Positions 44,836 through 58,490 of a stretch of DNA of 64,000 nt are shown one piece after another; position 1 is the stretch's first letter, and every line of letters starts with the position of its first letter. A program made the translations under genes and the position numbers. Source of the DNA: Icerya purchasi (lineage: Eukaryota > Arthropoda > Insecta > Hemiptera > Monophlebidae); contig CM077116.1 in the NCBI GenBank assembly GCA_039619475.1, positions 104,515,164 to 104,579,163 of the forward strand. Reading direction: 5' to 3'. The notes beneath the pieces are model-generated. The model did no database searches, was not told where the DNA came from, and saw nothing but the letters and a program-made list of their open reading frames with translations.

Positions 44836-45259
44836 ACATCCTCCATTATACATTTCTCCGTGTCCATGTTTTAACAGATTATAAGAACTAAATTTATGTA
44901 ATGAACTTTTCATTCATTCGTTCGTTCACTAAGTTGCTTTAAAATTTGGTTTCTAACTGACGAGTTTGTAATATCTTCAGCAACCTTAAAAAACTTGCCT
45001 ATTCTAGTATTAGGGAAAATAAAGTTATAAATTATGCACGGGTATTATAGTAAAAATTAAACTGGTGCACGCAACGATTCGATGTTGGTTACACGCACGA
45101 GAGAGGGCATGCAAACTGACTTGCGCTGGACGTGCGCAGAAATTTCTGTACGCGTGTATGTGCAGAAACAAGCGGCAGAATCATTTGAATGATCGAATAG
45201 CATACTTGGGCTACATTTTGAAAAATGGTCGTTGGATTACTTGCGAGTCTTTGGAAGAG
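44836..45259. other. No recognised gene
   Basis: Short unassigned stretch between the foldback element and diverged repeats. Confidence 0.4.
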
Positions 45260-46140
45260 AAAAGGAAGTTGGAGTTAATTTTCGATTTTAGAATAGTGTT
45301 CCTAGGTCAAATTTGGATACCTTCACACAAATTTTGAACTCATATTAGCAAATCAAGCTTCATTTGAAAAAAATGCACGTTGAATTTTTAACTCTTCGGC
45401 GGGTAGGGGAGGAGTTGTGTTAATTTTTCTTGTAACATAGTGTACTTTAATCAATTTTGAATATTTTCGCTAAAATTTTAAACTCGTACAAGTGTGCGAC
45501 GTTCCGCTGACTTTAGCAGTTGTATCTTCAGCCGGCGACATCCGCGACAGGCATCTGCAAGAACGGCTAGGGGAGTTTATTTTCGGGGGTTGGGAAAATT
45601 AAGCTACATTTGAATGCTTACATTCAAATTTTTGAAATCGTACATTACGCGGGGAGGTAGGGGATTAATTTTATTGGTCGAATAGTTACTTTCGAATTTC
45701 GAACATGTGCAAGTGTAATGTGTATTAGTCGGAACAACTAGCGGGATAATTTTAAACAATGGACTAGTATAAATGGATCAAATTTGAATAGACATACAAA
45801 AAGTTTGAACTTGTGCAGTAGAAACGGTCATGCAGATGTAAACCTGCATTGGCTTTAGTAAACTGTACGCTCTGGCTGATGTAAGGACAGCGGGTGTTTA
45901 TAGAAACGAATGAGGATTACATTCAGAGGCTTGAGAAGTACATATATTTAGGATACATTCGAATACCTACACTAAAATTTTTGATCTTGTACAACGAGGG
46001 GAAGAAAGGTAAGGTTAATTTTTGGTATTGGATTAGGTTAAATTGAGAATATAAACACACTAATTTTAGAACTGGTACAATGGAAAGGCAGCTAATTTTT
46101 GAGAATTAGGCAAAATATTTAGATTCAACTTTGAATATGA
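45260..46140. repeat. Highly diverged tandem-like repeats
   Basis: Recurring phrases in the same order, a few hundred bases apart: (CAAATT or ACATTTGAAT) then TTT(T)GAA/ATC...GTACA, then a G-rich GGGGAGGTAGGGG-like block, then TTAATTTT (about 45330-45440, 45600-45700, 45950-46030). Units are too diverged to set exact borders. Non-coding. Confidence 0.4.
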
Positions 46141-47114
46141 ATGAAGGCGTCTGAACAAACTACGATGATGTTACTTTACAGCACTGACACAAAGATCTTG
46201 TGTTATGACGTTGCAGCTTCTACAACCGTTAGAAATGCACTGTTAAAATACCCTTTTTTTAGAATATTAAGATATAGTACATCGCATTTTATTATCTTTA
46301 AATATCGTAACATGTTCCGTATTTCCAGTTTCATATTTCAGACTTTTAAAAAGTATTTCGTTTTACTGTCGGCAAAACGAAAATTACACAACAAAAGTGG
46401 TATTGCGTTAAAATTCGAGAAAAAAATTAAATTATAATAGCTAAAAATAAAATTTAAAGTTTTACCGAAAACAATGATAAAAATGATAATGGTTTGTTAA
46501 CACTGACTGTAATGACTTTAATGTGATGACGCAGGCCAAGTATTAGTTCTATTTGTAAAAGGAAATTTTACACGTTTTCATTCAACTAATACTGAATCGG
46601 AAAAAGGAATGCGATGCGAGGATTAATCGTTTTAATCTGAGGATTATTTTCAAACGAATACAAATAATCGAGTACCTAAGTTCCTGGTTTGTCAACAATA
46701 TGTGTAAAAAAGTTTCAACGAATTTCATGTTGACAACTACGTGATTTATGTAACAGTCGATGTAGCGTCGAAATGTTTAGTAATTATAAAGGAGGTATGT
46801 CGCAGCTGGTTCAGTGGGGAGTTTATGTAAAGGGTTTTTTGTTAAGGCAAACTGTTAATTACCGGAAGGGCTGTCTTCGAGACGGTTAGAATTAAGTGAT
46901 CACCGTGACAAATATACTCTCTCGAGACTAATAAGAATCAATATAGATACTTTTAAAATCTACTCCTGTTTACATATTTCAATAAAAGAAAAAAGTAAAA
47001 TAACAATGAGGGAAATAAAGTGTTAATCGTTGCAGAAGTATAAATCATGTAGTGAAATCGTGTGATCGCCTGGCATCACGAACTAACTGAGGAAATCAAT
47101 GTATCACATGCCTG
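46141..47114. other. No recognised gene
   Basis: A 98-codon open stretch (46141-46437) has no motif and looks like chance. Otherwise AT-rich non-coding DNA. Confidence 0.5.
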
Positions 47115-47450
47115 AGGAGAAAAAAATTTCTTTTCTAAAATTTCGAGCTTTCGGCGCCCTGAGGAGGGTATACATTTTAAAGTTGGAAACCCAGATGTTT
47201 CAAACTAAAGAAGTATACGAGGATGCGCATATTTTTAACCTCGTTCGAAATTTTTAACTACAATACTCGCGGCGCTAGGGAAGGATACGTCATTTTTCGC
47301 GTCTTTTTAAACTTTTCGTTAACTTTGAAAGATTCGTTAAGGAAATAAAATACAGTTTCGTTCCCGACAAATAGCGCGATCTTTCTAACGATATATCATA
47401 TGTAAGGGGAAAAAACATATTTTTTTCAAAACTTCAAGCTTTCGGATTTC
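47115..47450 (-). repeat. Diverged repeat, copy 2 (inverted)
   Basis: Reverse complement of the 43137-43620 family: AAATTTCGAGCTTTCGGCGC, TTAAAGTTGGAAACCCAGAT, and GACAAATAGCGCGATCTTTC (matching GAAAGAGCGCTATTTGTC at about 43380). Confidence 0.75.
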
Positions 47451-47569
47451 GGAATTAACAAGTCGTTCGTGATTTATTGATTTTTATCTGATACTTTTGT
47501 CGTTTGTGCACCATCGTTTTAGGATTCCGTGCATTATATGTGTACGAAATTCTAAAAATGGGAAAAAAA

Positions 47570-48446
47570 AAGAATAAAAAAAAACTCTGTTGGGTGTAAT
47601 TAACCAAATATTTCATAATATACTTTGACGTATGAAACAAAAATTTACAGCAAATAAAAACGAAAATAATTCTTTAACGAATGACTTTAATGACTTTATT
47701 CCCTGTTGCCGAAATCTAATTGAATATTACCATTTCATTTAAAACGAAATTTGCAATAAATATTTAAATTTACGAATGTCAGGTATATTTTGTTACCCGC
47801 TCGATTTCTTTTCATAAATGGTATACGTCCATTATTGTCCTAGAATGACTCGAAATTTGTGTTCCATGCGTAGGTGATATAACTATTCAAGTTAGAATAA
47901 CAGTTCCTTAATGTGTGCCTACGAGTCGAGCAAGAACAAATTGCGGCTTCCCGGTGTGGAAGCAGTCAATATGCGGTGATTTGCCGCATGTTAAAAAATG
48001 AATAAAGAGATTACAAATCAGCGATGGAGTTATTTTTTCGAGAAATGCAATTAATTTGTTTCATCCGCTACCGACAAACGAAACGTGTAATTTCAGTGTC
48101 GACGTACAGGTCCCTATTTATTTACGATGAAACTCGAAGTAGATATCGGATTATTTACCGAAGAAATAAAAAAAATTACCGAAAATTTATTGTATACTAA
48201 TCTGTCCCCCCCGTACGCGTTTTTACCAACCATCAACCGATGGTAATATAACAGTACCGCGCGACCAAAAATCGCACGTGCGCACTTTCCAGCTGTGCTA
48301 TTTGTCAATCGCTTTCGTTTCTCTAGTTCCTTTTCTATCTTTTTTTCTGCCCAACCAAACATTCCACGTAGCCAAGTTGATTTTTTTCGTTTATTTATTT
48401 ATTTTATTTATTTTTTTTCTGGTTTACATTTTTAGGCGAAATGGGA
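47570..48446. mobile_element. CCATTTCGCCTAAA repeat, copy 2 (inverted, truncated)
   Basis: Reverse complement of 17323-17990. Its end at 48446 is TTTTTAGGCGAAATGGG. Shared internal blocks include GCCAAGTTGATTTTTT (rc AATCAACTTGGC) and ATTTGCAATAAATATTT. The other end is missing; the sequence before 47570 is unrelated or belongs to the neighbouring repeat. Confidence 0.65.
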
Positions 48447-48833
48447 CCAAAGATATTTTTTTTGGAAAAACTTCTGTTTGATGATAATGAATAAAAAAAG
48501 AAGAATGAATAGTAGACTAACGTAGGAGTACTGACAAATGCAGCGCCATTGTGAACAATAAAAATGGACCACTTAACCAAAAAGTGATAAGCCGCTTTCT
48601 TTTAATTACGTTTTCGAAACACACTCGTTACTGTACATCATCGTAGTCGAGCCCTTTATAATAACTCGCTTCAAAGATACGAACAAGCGCCTATTAAAAA
48701 AAAAAAAACAAAACAACAGAGACGAGTGCCAGAGGTTGCTGACAACTTAATGAAGATAAACAGCAACACGGTTTTTATCACTTTTATAGCTTACTGGTGA
48801 GAACACTGATTACTTCTTTGTTTGTCCGGCTGA

Positions 48834-48834
<1 letters not shown>

Positions 48835-48870
<36 letters not shown>
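48835..48870. repeat. Poly-A run, 36 A
   Basis: An uninterrupted A36 after CCGGCTGAC. Probably the tail of a plus-strand retroposon, but no coding part is recognisable in the ~150 bases before it. Confidence 0.9.
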
Positions 48871-48871
<1 letters not shown>

Positions 48872-48954
48872 ATTCGCGTTTTAAATCGTAGATAATTCCA
48901 TCTGAAGCGAATTCAATTTAGACTTTGAGGTTTAACGAATTTATACTGTTGAAT

Positions 48955-49225
48955 AATAGTATTTTAAAAATTATTCAATACTAAAACGGATGTCTTTATT
49001 AAAATTCAAAAATATCCCGACATATTTCGGAGAAACAACGCGCCATATTCGTCGGAACAGTATTATGTATATGTAATATAAAGTTAAAAGTTAAAATTTG
49101 TATAACTATATATTACATAATGCTGTTCCGACGAATATGGCGCGTTGTTTTTCCGAAAGGATATTTTTGAATTTTTTGATTTTTAATAAACACTTTTGTG
49201 TTTCATTATTTTTAAAATATCATTT
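48955..49225. repeat. Large near-perfect palindrome (~125-bp arms)
   Basis: Left arm 48955-49080, right arm 49103-49225, ~22-base centre. The inner 32 bases (around 49029-49060 versus 49123-49154, containing AACGCGCCATATTCGTCGG) differ at one position; outer parts have small indels. Non-coding and AT-rich except the inner GC block. A foldback MITE or an inverted duplication; its transcript would be a long hairpin. Confidence 0.9.
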
Positions 49226-51624
49226 AAAAAATTAGCAGAAGAAGTGTTATAATTACGTTAAAATTTATACTGCTGATACACATAAACAAGTTTCTGAAGG
49301 ACTATGTAGCCTCTTTTTGTGATTTTCATATCCGGCTGTTACACGAGTATCGTATTAAGAACACGTTATTAAAGTTTTCCTCAGCTTAAAGCGAAGAATT
49401 GTGAATTAATTTTGCCTTTTCAGAAATATTTTTGTTTACGTACTTTAAGTAAATGTACTTCCTGTGTAAAAGTGCAGTTGTATTTTTTACTATTCTACCA
49501 AAAAAAAAAAAAGGGTGCGGGTGCGGGGGGGATCAAACCGTTCGAGATTTATATGTATTTAAAAAAAATAATAATAATCCAGTTCATCGCCTGTTTTTTT
49601 TCCCTTTGTTTTTATTAATAATAGAAATAGAAATTCAAAAAAGTAAACGAATTGAGAATGCAAACTTAAATAAGAATAAACAATAAATACATAAATATTT
49701 AAACGTTAACGAAGGAAAAAACACTAATGGACTAGTTGACCGTGACGAAATCGCACTTTTCAAGCGATCGTAATTCAAATTTTGTGCTTCGAAATTTTCG
49801 TAAGCTGTTGAAAAAAATATCGAATAACAATAATTATTTTTCCCTCTTTATTCTTCTAATACGGATTAAACAGGGTTATCAAATTTGATAAAGAATTAGG
49901 AACTGGGCGATTCTATTCAACCGGAGAGACTGGTGACGGTAGATTTCATCAGCGACTACTGTAATAAAATTAAAATGTACGAAATTTAAAAAAAGGCTAA
50001 AAGCATCTCTTATGTAGCCGATAATTCTGATGTAACCTAGAAATGTAAAATGCGATATCGGTTAACGGCAGTGATCCGCTGTGCTTTACTTCTCTAACGT
50101 GCCTGAAAGCGTAAAGACAGATACGATGAGGCGTTGTAAAAATTAGCCTATATATTAAACAATCGATAGATGAGGAAATAATTCCGATAAAATCGAGTGA
50201 ATTTTCCTTACCGGTATATAAACTGTAAACATGTGCAATGAACGCCCCCCCCCCCCGATTTCTTCATTCATAAAAGCATTCACTTAATTACCGCTGTTTT
50301 CGAGCATCCTGATTTCCGGATTTATCAGAACACCGAGTTAATCATATTCAACACACACGCTCGCGTTCAAGTTCAGTCTTAACTGTATTTATCAGTTTTG
50401 AAATATAATGTGCCGAGGCAACACTAAATTGGAAAACATAATTACTGACCCGCAATAAATTCACAAATATCCGCTTGACGTTCGTACACGTAAATTTAGC
50501 GTATTTCTGACTTTCTTATATCACTGAACAGTGCTCAATTACTCTAGTACCAATAGTTCGTATGTCATATGTCTAAAAAAAACCCAATAAATTAGACGGA
50601 AAATTTACGTCCGTGATTACCGCGATTATTTTAATTGGATATACTCGAATCGATTATGCAACGGGTAACTTCCTAGAAATGTCGAAATAATTGCTGACGA
50701 CGTGGGTTTTACGAAGCTGTTGAATTCCAAACGGGGAGAAAGGAGCAATTACAATTTGAGCTATTTCTATTCACGCTTCATCGAATCGGCAGATGAGATT
50801 GCAAATGAAACGTGCTCGTCTGCTATGCCATATTACTTAGAGCAGAATATAAACTTTATCACCAATTCGACAAACTTTATTCTTTTCCAGCGATTCATTT
50901 TGAGGAGTTTATATTCACGCGAGCTAGCTCTGCGCGATGGATATTTCAATAGTTCAGAAAAATCCTCGAAAAGTTGGGCCGATGAGTGGTCAATAACTTC
51001 GTTAAATGTTCCGCTGCATAAATACTTTACAAGGGATTCGTATTTACCGGCTAATAATACGTACGTACCCAATAATAATGCCTTTTTCTTACCTTAAACG
51101 CCATGCTTTACCATTTTTGGTTAGTCTACACGTACAAACATTCACACCTTGTACGTACATTTTATAACTAAAGACATTATGCACTTACTTGACCAGCTTT
51201 GCATACGTTTAATCTGAATAATTCACTACTGGTCAGTGACGGATTCTGAAAATGTATATCCGAGCCCTCCGGCTGATGATACATTATGAAAGACATTAAA
51301 AAAGAGAACAAAACAGTAAAAACCAAATATTGGTAATTATCCGGTGTCCACTTTTTCCGATCTGAAAATGAGTGAAGGGGTACTATTAACGTGAAAATCG
51401 CCACTGTTACTGGTTCACTTGTTCGCTATTTAAACGAATCTTTCAACAGGTATTTCGAGAAATTTTTTTTTCGGAAGTATGTAAATCGCTTTTCCTATTT
51501 CACTCGAAACCTTTTTTTTTTTTTTTTTTTATCTCTTTTACCTTTAAAAACACAGATTTATACATCTTCTTCCGCATCAATTCCTCTCATATAAATTCCT
51601 CCCGTATTAGTATATCAATTCCCA
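49226..51624. other. No recognised gene
   Basis: AT-rich. A 131-codon open stretch at 50702-51097 (+) has ordinary composition but no recognised domain and no splice or promoter support. C10 tract near 50245; T18 near 51513. Confidence 0.45.
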
Positions 51625-51830
51625 TGCGCGCCAGCTAGTACACAGCAGACACACACGGGCTGCATTTGTAACGAAATAACAAGCGGCAACAATCAGTTCC
51701 GAGTGTGATTTTGCACGCGTGTCCACTAGCGTTACATATAGCAGTAGAACGCTACCTGTTCTGTGCAGCTAGATTGTACAGAAAGGTAGTTTCGACGCTT
51801 GTAATCGAGCTAACGAACGAATAGAGAATA
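51625..51830 (+). mobile_element. SINE family, copy C (opposite orientation, no head)
   Basis: The reverse complement matches 12110-12305: GTGTGTCTGCTGTGTACT, CTCGGAACTGATTGTTGCCG (compare TTCGGAACTGATAGTAGCCG), CCGCTTGTTAT, ATATGTAACGC and CTAGCTGCACAGAACAGG. Similarity ends before the tRNA-like head. Confidence 0.7.
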
Positions 51831-54800
51831 GAGATCAATTCCTCCTCAGCTTCCTTGGCCTGTGTACGTAGAAGCTAGAATTTTTCCCTTTAACTCAGCA
51901 TCGAATTCTCGAGAGATTACTTACTTGCTGAACTGAAGCAATGGGGATTACTTTTCACAGGAGTCTGCGGAAAACCGGCTTATTTGTTAGGATTAAGAAT
52001 GATTCCGGCTAAGTGAGCTACGCCGGTAAACCGTTACCTGCGGATAAGGCTGAAAAAAGTTCTAATAAATGCTTAATTTAAATGCAAGCGTCTATGTAGA
52101 ACAGCTCTTCTACTCGTACCACCGCGTTTATAAAGCAATTTCGTGCTATTTTTTCTCCGCACCGTACCACGTCAGTCTTGTTTTATATAAATTCTTCAAT
52201 CATAAATCATTACCAAAAACCACGCTAACTTCAGTTAGCTTCTAGTGCGACAATAAAAGCGGCGTACTAGGCAAAAAAATCACTGGTGAAGGGGGGAGGA
52301 CTGATTTCCTCTGTCGTTAAATCAAAATGGCATATGTTTGCTAACAAAGCAGCTTGTAATGCGGAATCAGTCGCGTTCGAACCAAATCCGCTGTAATGAA
52401 TCGATTAAAATAAACTTTCCAACTGTCGCAATATGCACAGAGCGGTTTATCTTCGATACGATCGAAACGCGTTTCGAATGATACGCAGCCGCGATTGAGA
52501 TATGAGAAAAAAAGGAAAATGACAATACGGACGACGCCTGCAAAATGCTGTACGCAGTAATTCGATGTGAATTATGCCATTTTAAACGAGCCAGGACAAG
52601 AAAATGAAACCCGTAAGCAACTGTTTAAACTCCAAGGCGAACGGTAATCGTATTTTCTCTCTTCATTATCTGTTCTCACAACGCGCGTGTGTATATAAAT
52701 TAGGCTAAATTAAAAAGTCGCTTTTGCCATAAGAAAAACAGGTTCTGTGCGACGCCGTGTGTGAGTGTCAACAACCTAATTACAGACCGAACAATATTAA
52801 CGTATATTTTTTTAATTTCTACCTGAAAATTTCGTTCTTCGAAAATTATAATAATAATAATAATAATTACTATTATTACTTTTTTTCTTATTGCCTCCTC
52901 GATCTCTCCTTTATTATATACCATTCGAGCCATTTATTATGATGTCACAAATGCGTGCGACGAACCTGCCAGTATATTTTGTTAACAACTGCATAACTCC
53001 AGTTTTTATATTATATTCGCATTTTCACTTGCACGTTGCAGCACCGATAAACGTAAAAATTCGTTTTCTTTTTTCGATTTTTTCGGGCAAAAACTTTACA
53101 CGGGCATTTCAAAAAGTTTTCGCCAGTTTAGCATGGCGAATGTCACACATCATTGCGTTACGGACGATGATTGTCGAAATATTTCCAGTTAGTCGAAAAG
53201 TCGAATAAAAACTTTTAATTACGGTCGATTGTTGCCGAATGCGACAAAACTGTTAAGCATTCAGGTGTTATTGTTTTACAGAAGACCGCAGTTTAGGGTG
53301 ACAGATTTTATTACTTGTAGTTGAAGAGGACAGTGTGAAATGATCTTACTCAAATTCTCCAAAATAACTCGGCTCTAATGGTACCGCTGAGGTTAAAATG
53401 ATATTTTGCGCGCGAAAATCGATTTCGAGATTCCGCTTATTGCCTACAGCACAACAAAATCATAACACACGTATCCCCCCGCCCAAGCAGTTGGGAAATT
53501 ACTCGTAATTTAAATCTACTACAATAAATGTGTCGCGGTATTGCAGTACTTTTTGTTTTTAATGACTAATCTAAAAAAAATAAAAACCGTTCATTAAAAG
53601 TCTGAAAGTAGTATGGTTGTTTGAAAGTTTGTCATACTTGCTGTCTAAATGAAAGACAAGATAGCAGTCTTGTTTTTGGATAATACATTTCTGTCCTATT
53701 TCGCCTGACTAAAATTAACACGTTCTACTGTTTTGTTTTTTTTTGTTTCTTTTTTTTGTTTTAGCTTTATTTCATATCTGCTACTCCACCCAGCGGTGTA
53801 CTAAAGTAACACTTTATTAGCTGCTTTTGCGGGAAACCTTTAATTTCTTTCCCCGGAAGCATTCTTGGTTCTTTCGGTGTTTAATTTAACATTTTTCTTT
53901 TTTTTTGGATTTACTGCTTCTTCTTTAATGTATGCAATAAAAATATCGTAATTTTTTTTTCTACTCGAATTCGGTATATAATTATTTTTTCGTAAATTTT
54001 AGTTTTCCGAAATCGAACTCGCGCGCGATTCTTTAAAATACCTCGAACTTTCCCAAAATGCCCAAAATGGGCCGACTATAAAATCCTCTTATGAAACATT
54101 TTGAACTGAGGCGCTTGAAAGAAAGAAAAGGTAACGTGTATAAAATAATCTATTCGCATTAGGCGTCTTCAAGCTCTTTCCGGTGTAACGAACTCAGACC
54201 TTTTCACGGACTACCTGAGGTGATTTTCAGGTATCATCTGTTAAACGTGTTATCATCATTTGTGTTAGTCGGAAACTACCAAATTTATTTCTACATTACC
54301 CATTCGCTGCTATTAGAAATTCCACACAAAAAATACCACTCTCTTCGATAATGATTTAGTTTTTCCACATGTATAGCATGTTATAAATACATACATATAT
54401 TATATATAATCACAAAACACATATTTTACATAATTTTATTTTTGGTTATTCATTTTTTTTTTAATATTTTTTATTTTTTTGAAATAACGAATTCGGTGTG
54501 AAATACAAATAAACAGACTTTTGCGATGTAAATTTAAGAGTTCCGTTAGCATTTACGCATCTCTCAATTATCAGTGTTTAATCACGAATAACCGAAAAGT
54601 GAATTCTTTTATGAGCTATATTGGAAACCGTAGTTGTTAGCGATGTTCGGCTATCATTTGAGCCTTTCGTAACAATTTCGCCGGTAAAAATCCTGTTTAC
54701 CAGAATAATAATGAGACGATAAGACAAAACCACAAAAAAAAACGCAATCAACGAGGCGTAGTTTTTAGTAAAATTAACGATATCGTAGAGTTTAAAAGAA

Positions 54801-56480
54801 AAAAAAGAAATTCGTCTGTTAAAATATGCGCCTGTTACACCACGTAACAATCAGTGACGAGTGTTTCAACAAATTCTGGAGAAAAAGGATCATCAAAATA
54901 CAAAATACATAGTAACTAGTTGAAAATCGAAAGAGAAAGGGCATTGAATAAAAATTGAGCTTTTATTGAAGGGATCGAGAAAATTTTTAAAAAAGTTACA
55001 AAAATTTGTAATATTAAAAATAATAATAAGCCCGTTAAAAGTGGCGGAAATGGTTCAGAATAGAATATCATGTTTTACACTTTTTATACTTTAATCATAG
55101 AAAAGTTCTCTTCCGGAATAGTCGCAAATTCTCTTAATAAACGCTGAAGTTCTAAAAATCGAACAAAATAAATTTTTACCTGAAATTTTAGAGCGTCGTT
55201 AATATACAATTTTACGAGCTACTTATATGCATGTTTTCCGAATTCGTGAAAAGTAGCGCGATTCGACAACATTTTAATTTTTGTTTATATTAGATAGTGA
55301 TAGAGGGGACGGAAGTATCAAACTTATTGAGAGAATACTTCTGGTGTCAAGTGACGTGTATGATAAAACAATAAGAAGAAGCCATTTACATAATCAAAAT
55401 CCGCTTCTCTAAGTGACGTCGCTACTCCGTTGATTTTTTTCATCACCGCTTCGCTTATGGATATCATATTTTATCCTTTTATGTTCGCGAAACTAATATT
55501 ACTCACTAATTCGTCGGCTATGCGGTCGTAATAGATCGACCTAGTAGATGCCGGCGTTACGAACAAAATAAATTTTCCACTTAAACCCTTCTCAGTTATA
55601 ATTGAAGCTTTATTCGGATTGTTTAATTGTCGACGACTAATAAGCATCGAAATCGGCGACATGTAGCAGAATTTTTCGTAGGTAAGTCGTTGTACTAAAA
55701 GTGTGATTCGCGCTTTATGCTTTCTTCCTTGTAGCTCGAGGCACACATGTGTCTCCCCATTAGAGTTCCTGGCGTACCTGTTCATGTGTCGAGCTCTATT
55801 TACGAAGCTGTATCATTTTTCTAATGAAAAAAGCAGCAAATGCTGGAACATTTCAAAAGAATCAAAAATACTAGGAAAAGCGACTTGTAAGATTAAATGA
55901 CGAAAAGATCTGTTGGAGAGGGAGGAAATAAATGCAACTTCTTGGCTCTTCGGGCATCATCGGTAAAATTCCTTAGCTTGAGGTTCTTTCTACTGGTTGT
56001 TTTTTAAAAAAAATCCTCTCATAACCGGTTTTCTACATTTCTGTCGTTGTTTTTACATTTTTAATTACGCATGATTGTCGTCACTCTTCTCCCTCCTTGA
56101 TTTCCGATTTCACGGTCGTTTATTAGAGGAAAGTGCAAAAGAACATACATCTTATCTTCCATTTCATTCGCTTCCGGTATTGAAGGTTTTACTTTAAATG
56201 GAATTGAAAAAAATATCGCTAAAAACATGCAATGTAAATATAAACAAAAACGATGAATCCAGTAATGTTATTCCGTTTTCTGTGTTTCTTAAATCGTACC
56301 CACCTTTAGAAAGCCTTATCGATATTCAGTGTAGTACGTCATTAAAATACGGGAGTTCCAGGATAAAAGAAAGAATAATGCCTGCAGATAAAGAGCAATT
56401 TGTAATCAAGTAAATGTTTTTATTATAAAGTAGATCTATAAATTGAGAATAATGTATATATAGATATATATATATTATAT
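51831..56480. other. No recognised gene
   Basis: AT-rich intergenic or intronic DNA. Open stretches at 52891-53208 (+), 54578-54850 (-) and 55471-55785 (-) have no motif and are treated as chance. TA-rich tract at 56455-56480. Confidence 0.45.
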
Positions 56481-56905
56481 ATAAACTCGGCCACTTTGGC
56501 CTCGCAAGGGGCTGTGCCCCTTGACCCCTCCTGCTTTCATTCCTGTCTCTTTCTCTTCTATACTTTGTATAAAATGATCAAAATTTACAACGTAATTCTT
56601 ACTGGCATCAACACACACAAAAAATAACATAACCACAAAAATCCTATTCTAACATTTACCTTCCGTAATATAAAATTAAAACATTTTTTCGTTGCATTTT
56701 TCGTTACATATTTCATTACATAAAATTGTGACATTTTTTAAATAACAATAACAAAAATCCTACAAAATATAACAAACGTTACATAAAATTGGGATATTTT
56801 TCTGGGACATTTTTTTTGTGACATTTAGCGTTACATAAAATTGGGACATTTTTTCGAATGGGGGGTAGCCTAAGAATTATGTTGTAATTAATATATATAT
56901 ATTAT
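56481..56905 (-). mobile_element. TA-microsatellite-flanked element, copy 2
   Basis: Reverse complement of the 12532-12815 element, again with TA tracts on both sides. Ends AACTCGGCCACTTTGGCCTC and AGCCTAAGAATTATGTTGTA. It is longer because TTACATAAAATTGNGACATT-type subunits are repeated (about 56710, 56770, 56833). The end hairpin is kept as AAGGGGC-TGT-GCCCCTT, changed on both sides relative to copy 1. Confidence 0.75.
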
Positions 56906-58053
56906 ATATATATATATGTATTTGCCATATTTCATTCATGGTAACATTGTTGCTATTATTATTGCCGATTATCGTAATTACTGCGACAGTCATTATTAAT
57001 CAATTATTTTCATGCAACAGTCGTTATTAATAGTTATTCTGTTTTTTCCTTTTTTTTTATATAATTATCATTACTGTATCACATTTTGCTGGTCATGGAT
57101 GTGTGATCAGACTTGACGTATGCTATACATAAGTAACTTTGTAAATATAAGCCAGTGTATTATCATCTAAATCCATTTATTTACTTCAAGCTATTGAATG
57201 AAAATACGTCGGTCCATGTGTATGTTTCTAAAGCGACCGAATAAGGTGAATTGTGATGTTTTGCTTATACTTGAAGAAATGCAAATCCCAGCCAAGTACA
57301 AAATTATCATCATTTCTTTTTTACATAAAAAGCGGATTATGCTGTAATTTCAAAAGCAAAATTAATGAAATATGAGCATGCTTATGTAGAATAAAACAGA
57401 AAAATTAATAATTCAAAAAAAACATAACGAAATACAATTTGCAATGAACAGAGAAAAATAATTATTCGATAAGAAGTATATTTCGAAGTAATGCACTTAA
57501 AAACCTATCACGTTACATATCGAATCAATCGTAAAATTCGAGACTAAAATAATATTTCACAAATAAACTGAATCGTACGCATTTCTCAATTATAAAACGT
57601 TGACATTAATTTAATTACTGAATTGTAATTACATACATTATGTAATTTGAAGTTAAAAAAATATCAAATATCAAAATGTAATTAAGTAACAAACGGAGAA
57701 TTTTGTTTTTTATTTTTATATACATTTTTGGTAATGTTTTTTTTTTGAATCTGAAAAAAAGTAGAATCAGAATATTTAAAAAATTAATAATCCAAAAATA
57801 AAGTTAGTACAGAATTATCAAGAATAACTTAATAATTTAATCGCATATTTTAGATTTTTTATAAGTCAATAAATTTGTCCGTAAATATTATTTTTTTTGT
57901 TTGTTTGTTTGAATTAAAACTATAGAAACCGTGTTGCTTTAATTGTACTTATTACCAAAATTTATACATATAAAGAAATTAAAAATTACATCGTTTATTA
58001 TTGTGAACACATAATTAGGAGTATACTACAACGATATAAAAGGAGCTTATGAT
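56906..58053. other. No recognised gene
   Basis: TA-rich tract to about 56925, then very AT-rich DNA with no motif. Confidence 0.5.
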
Positions 58054-58482
58054 CAGGCCCGTGCTCAGAATTTTGAAAGGGGGTGGGGGGGGGGTTGAAA
58101 ATTTTCTTCACATATTTATTTTATAAATAACAATACATTTTTCGCTAATATTCATACTATTAATAATTTCCATCATTTTGATTTATATATTAGTAATTTA
58201 CATAAATGAATTACCCCGTATATGAACATTAATAAAAATTACATATGTTATTGATTATACTCGTAATAAAAAGTTTTTCCTTATGATATTAATGAAGTAC
58301 CTAAAAATATGCAGCATATTTTTTCTTTTTTCTTTTAAAGGTAAGAACACCCTAAAAAATCATCAATATTTATTTTAAATTTTTGATTTTTTTCAGATTT
58401 TTATGTATTTATAATAACTATTTCAGTTCTCATGGGGGGGGGGGGGTTAACCCCCAAAACCCACCCCGTGGGCACGGCCTTG
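58054..58482. mobile_element. hAT-like MITE, copy 2, with 8-bp TSD
   Basis: 429 bases, flanked by CTTATGAT at 58046-58053 and 58483-58490. Ends CAGGCCCGTGCTCA and TGGGCACGGCCTTG. Very close to the 29077-29487 copy throughout, apart from longer G/C runs at the ends and small indels. The two different exact duplications prove independent insertions. Confidence 0.9.
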
Positions 58483-58490
58483 CTTATGAT

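Noticed and set aside
44760..44913. N-terminal extension of the minus-strand LINE ORF
   Set aside because: Lies outside the LINE target duplication, within foldback-element sequence; the open frame is accidental.
50702..51097. 131-codon plus-strand ORF
   Set aside because: No domain, no splice or promoter evidence. One such length by chance is plausible in 128 kb of two-strand sequence. Would reconsider with RNA-seq support.
55471..55785. 104-codon minus-strand ORF
   Set aside because: No recognised motif and an antisense ORF overlaps; treated as chance.
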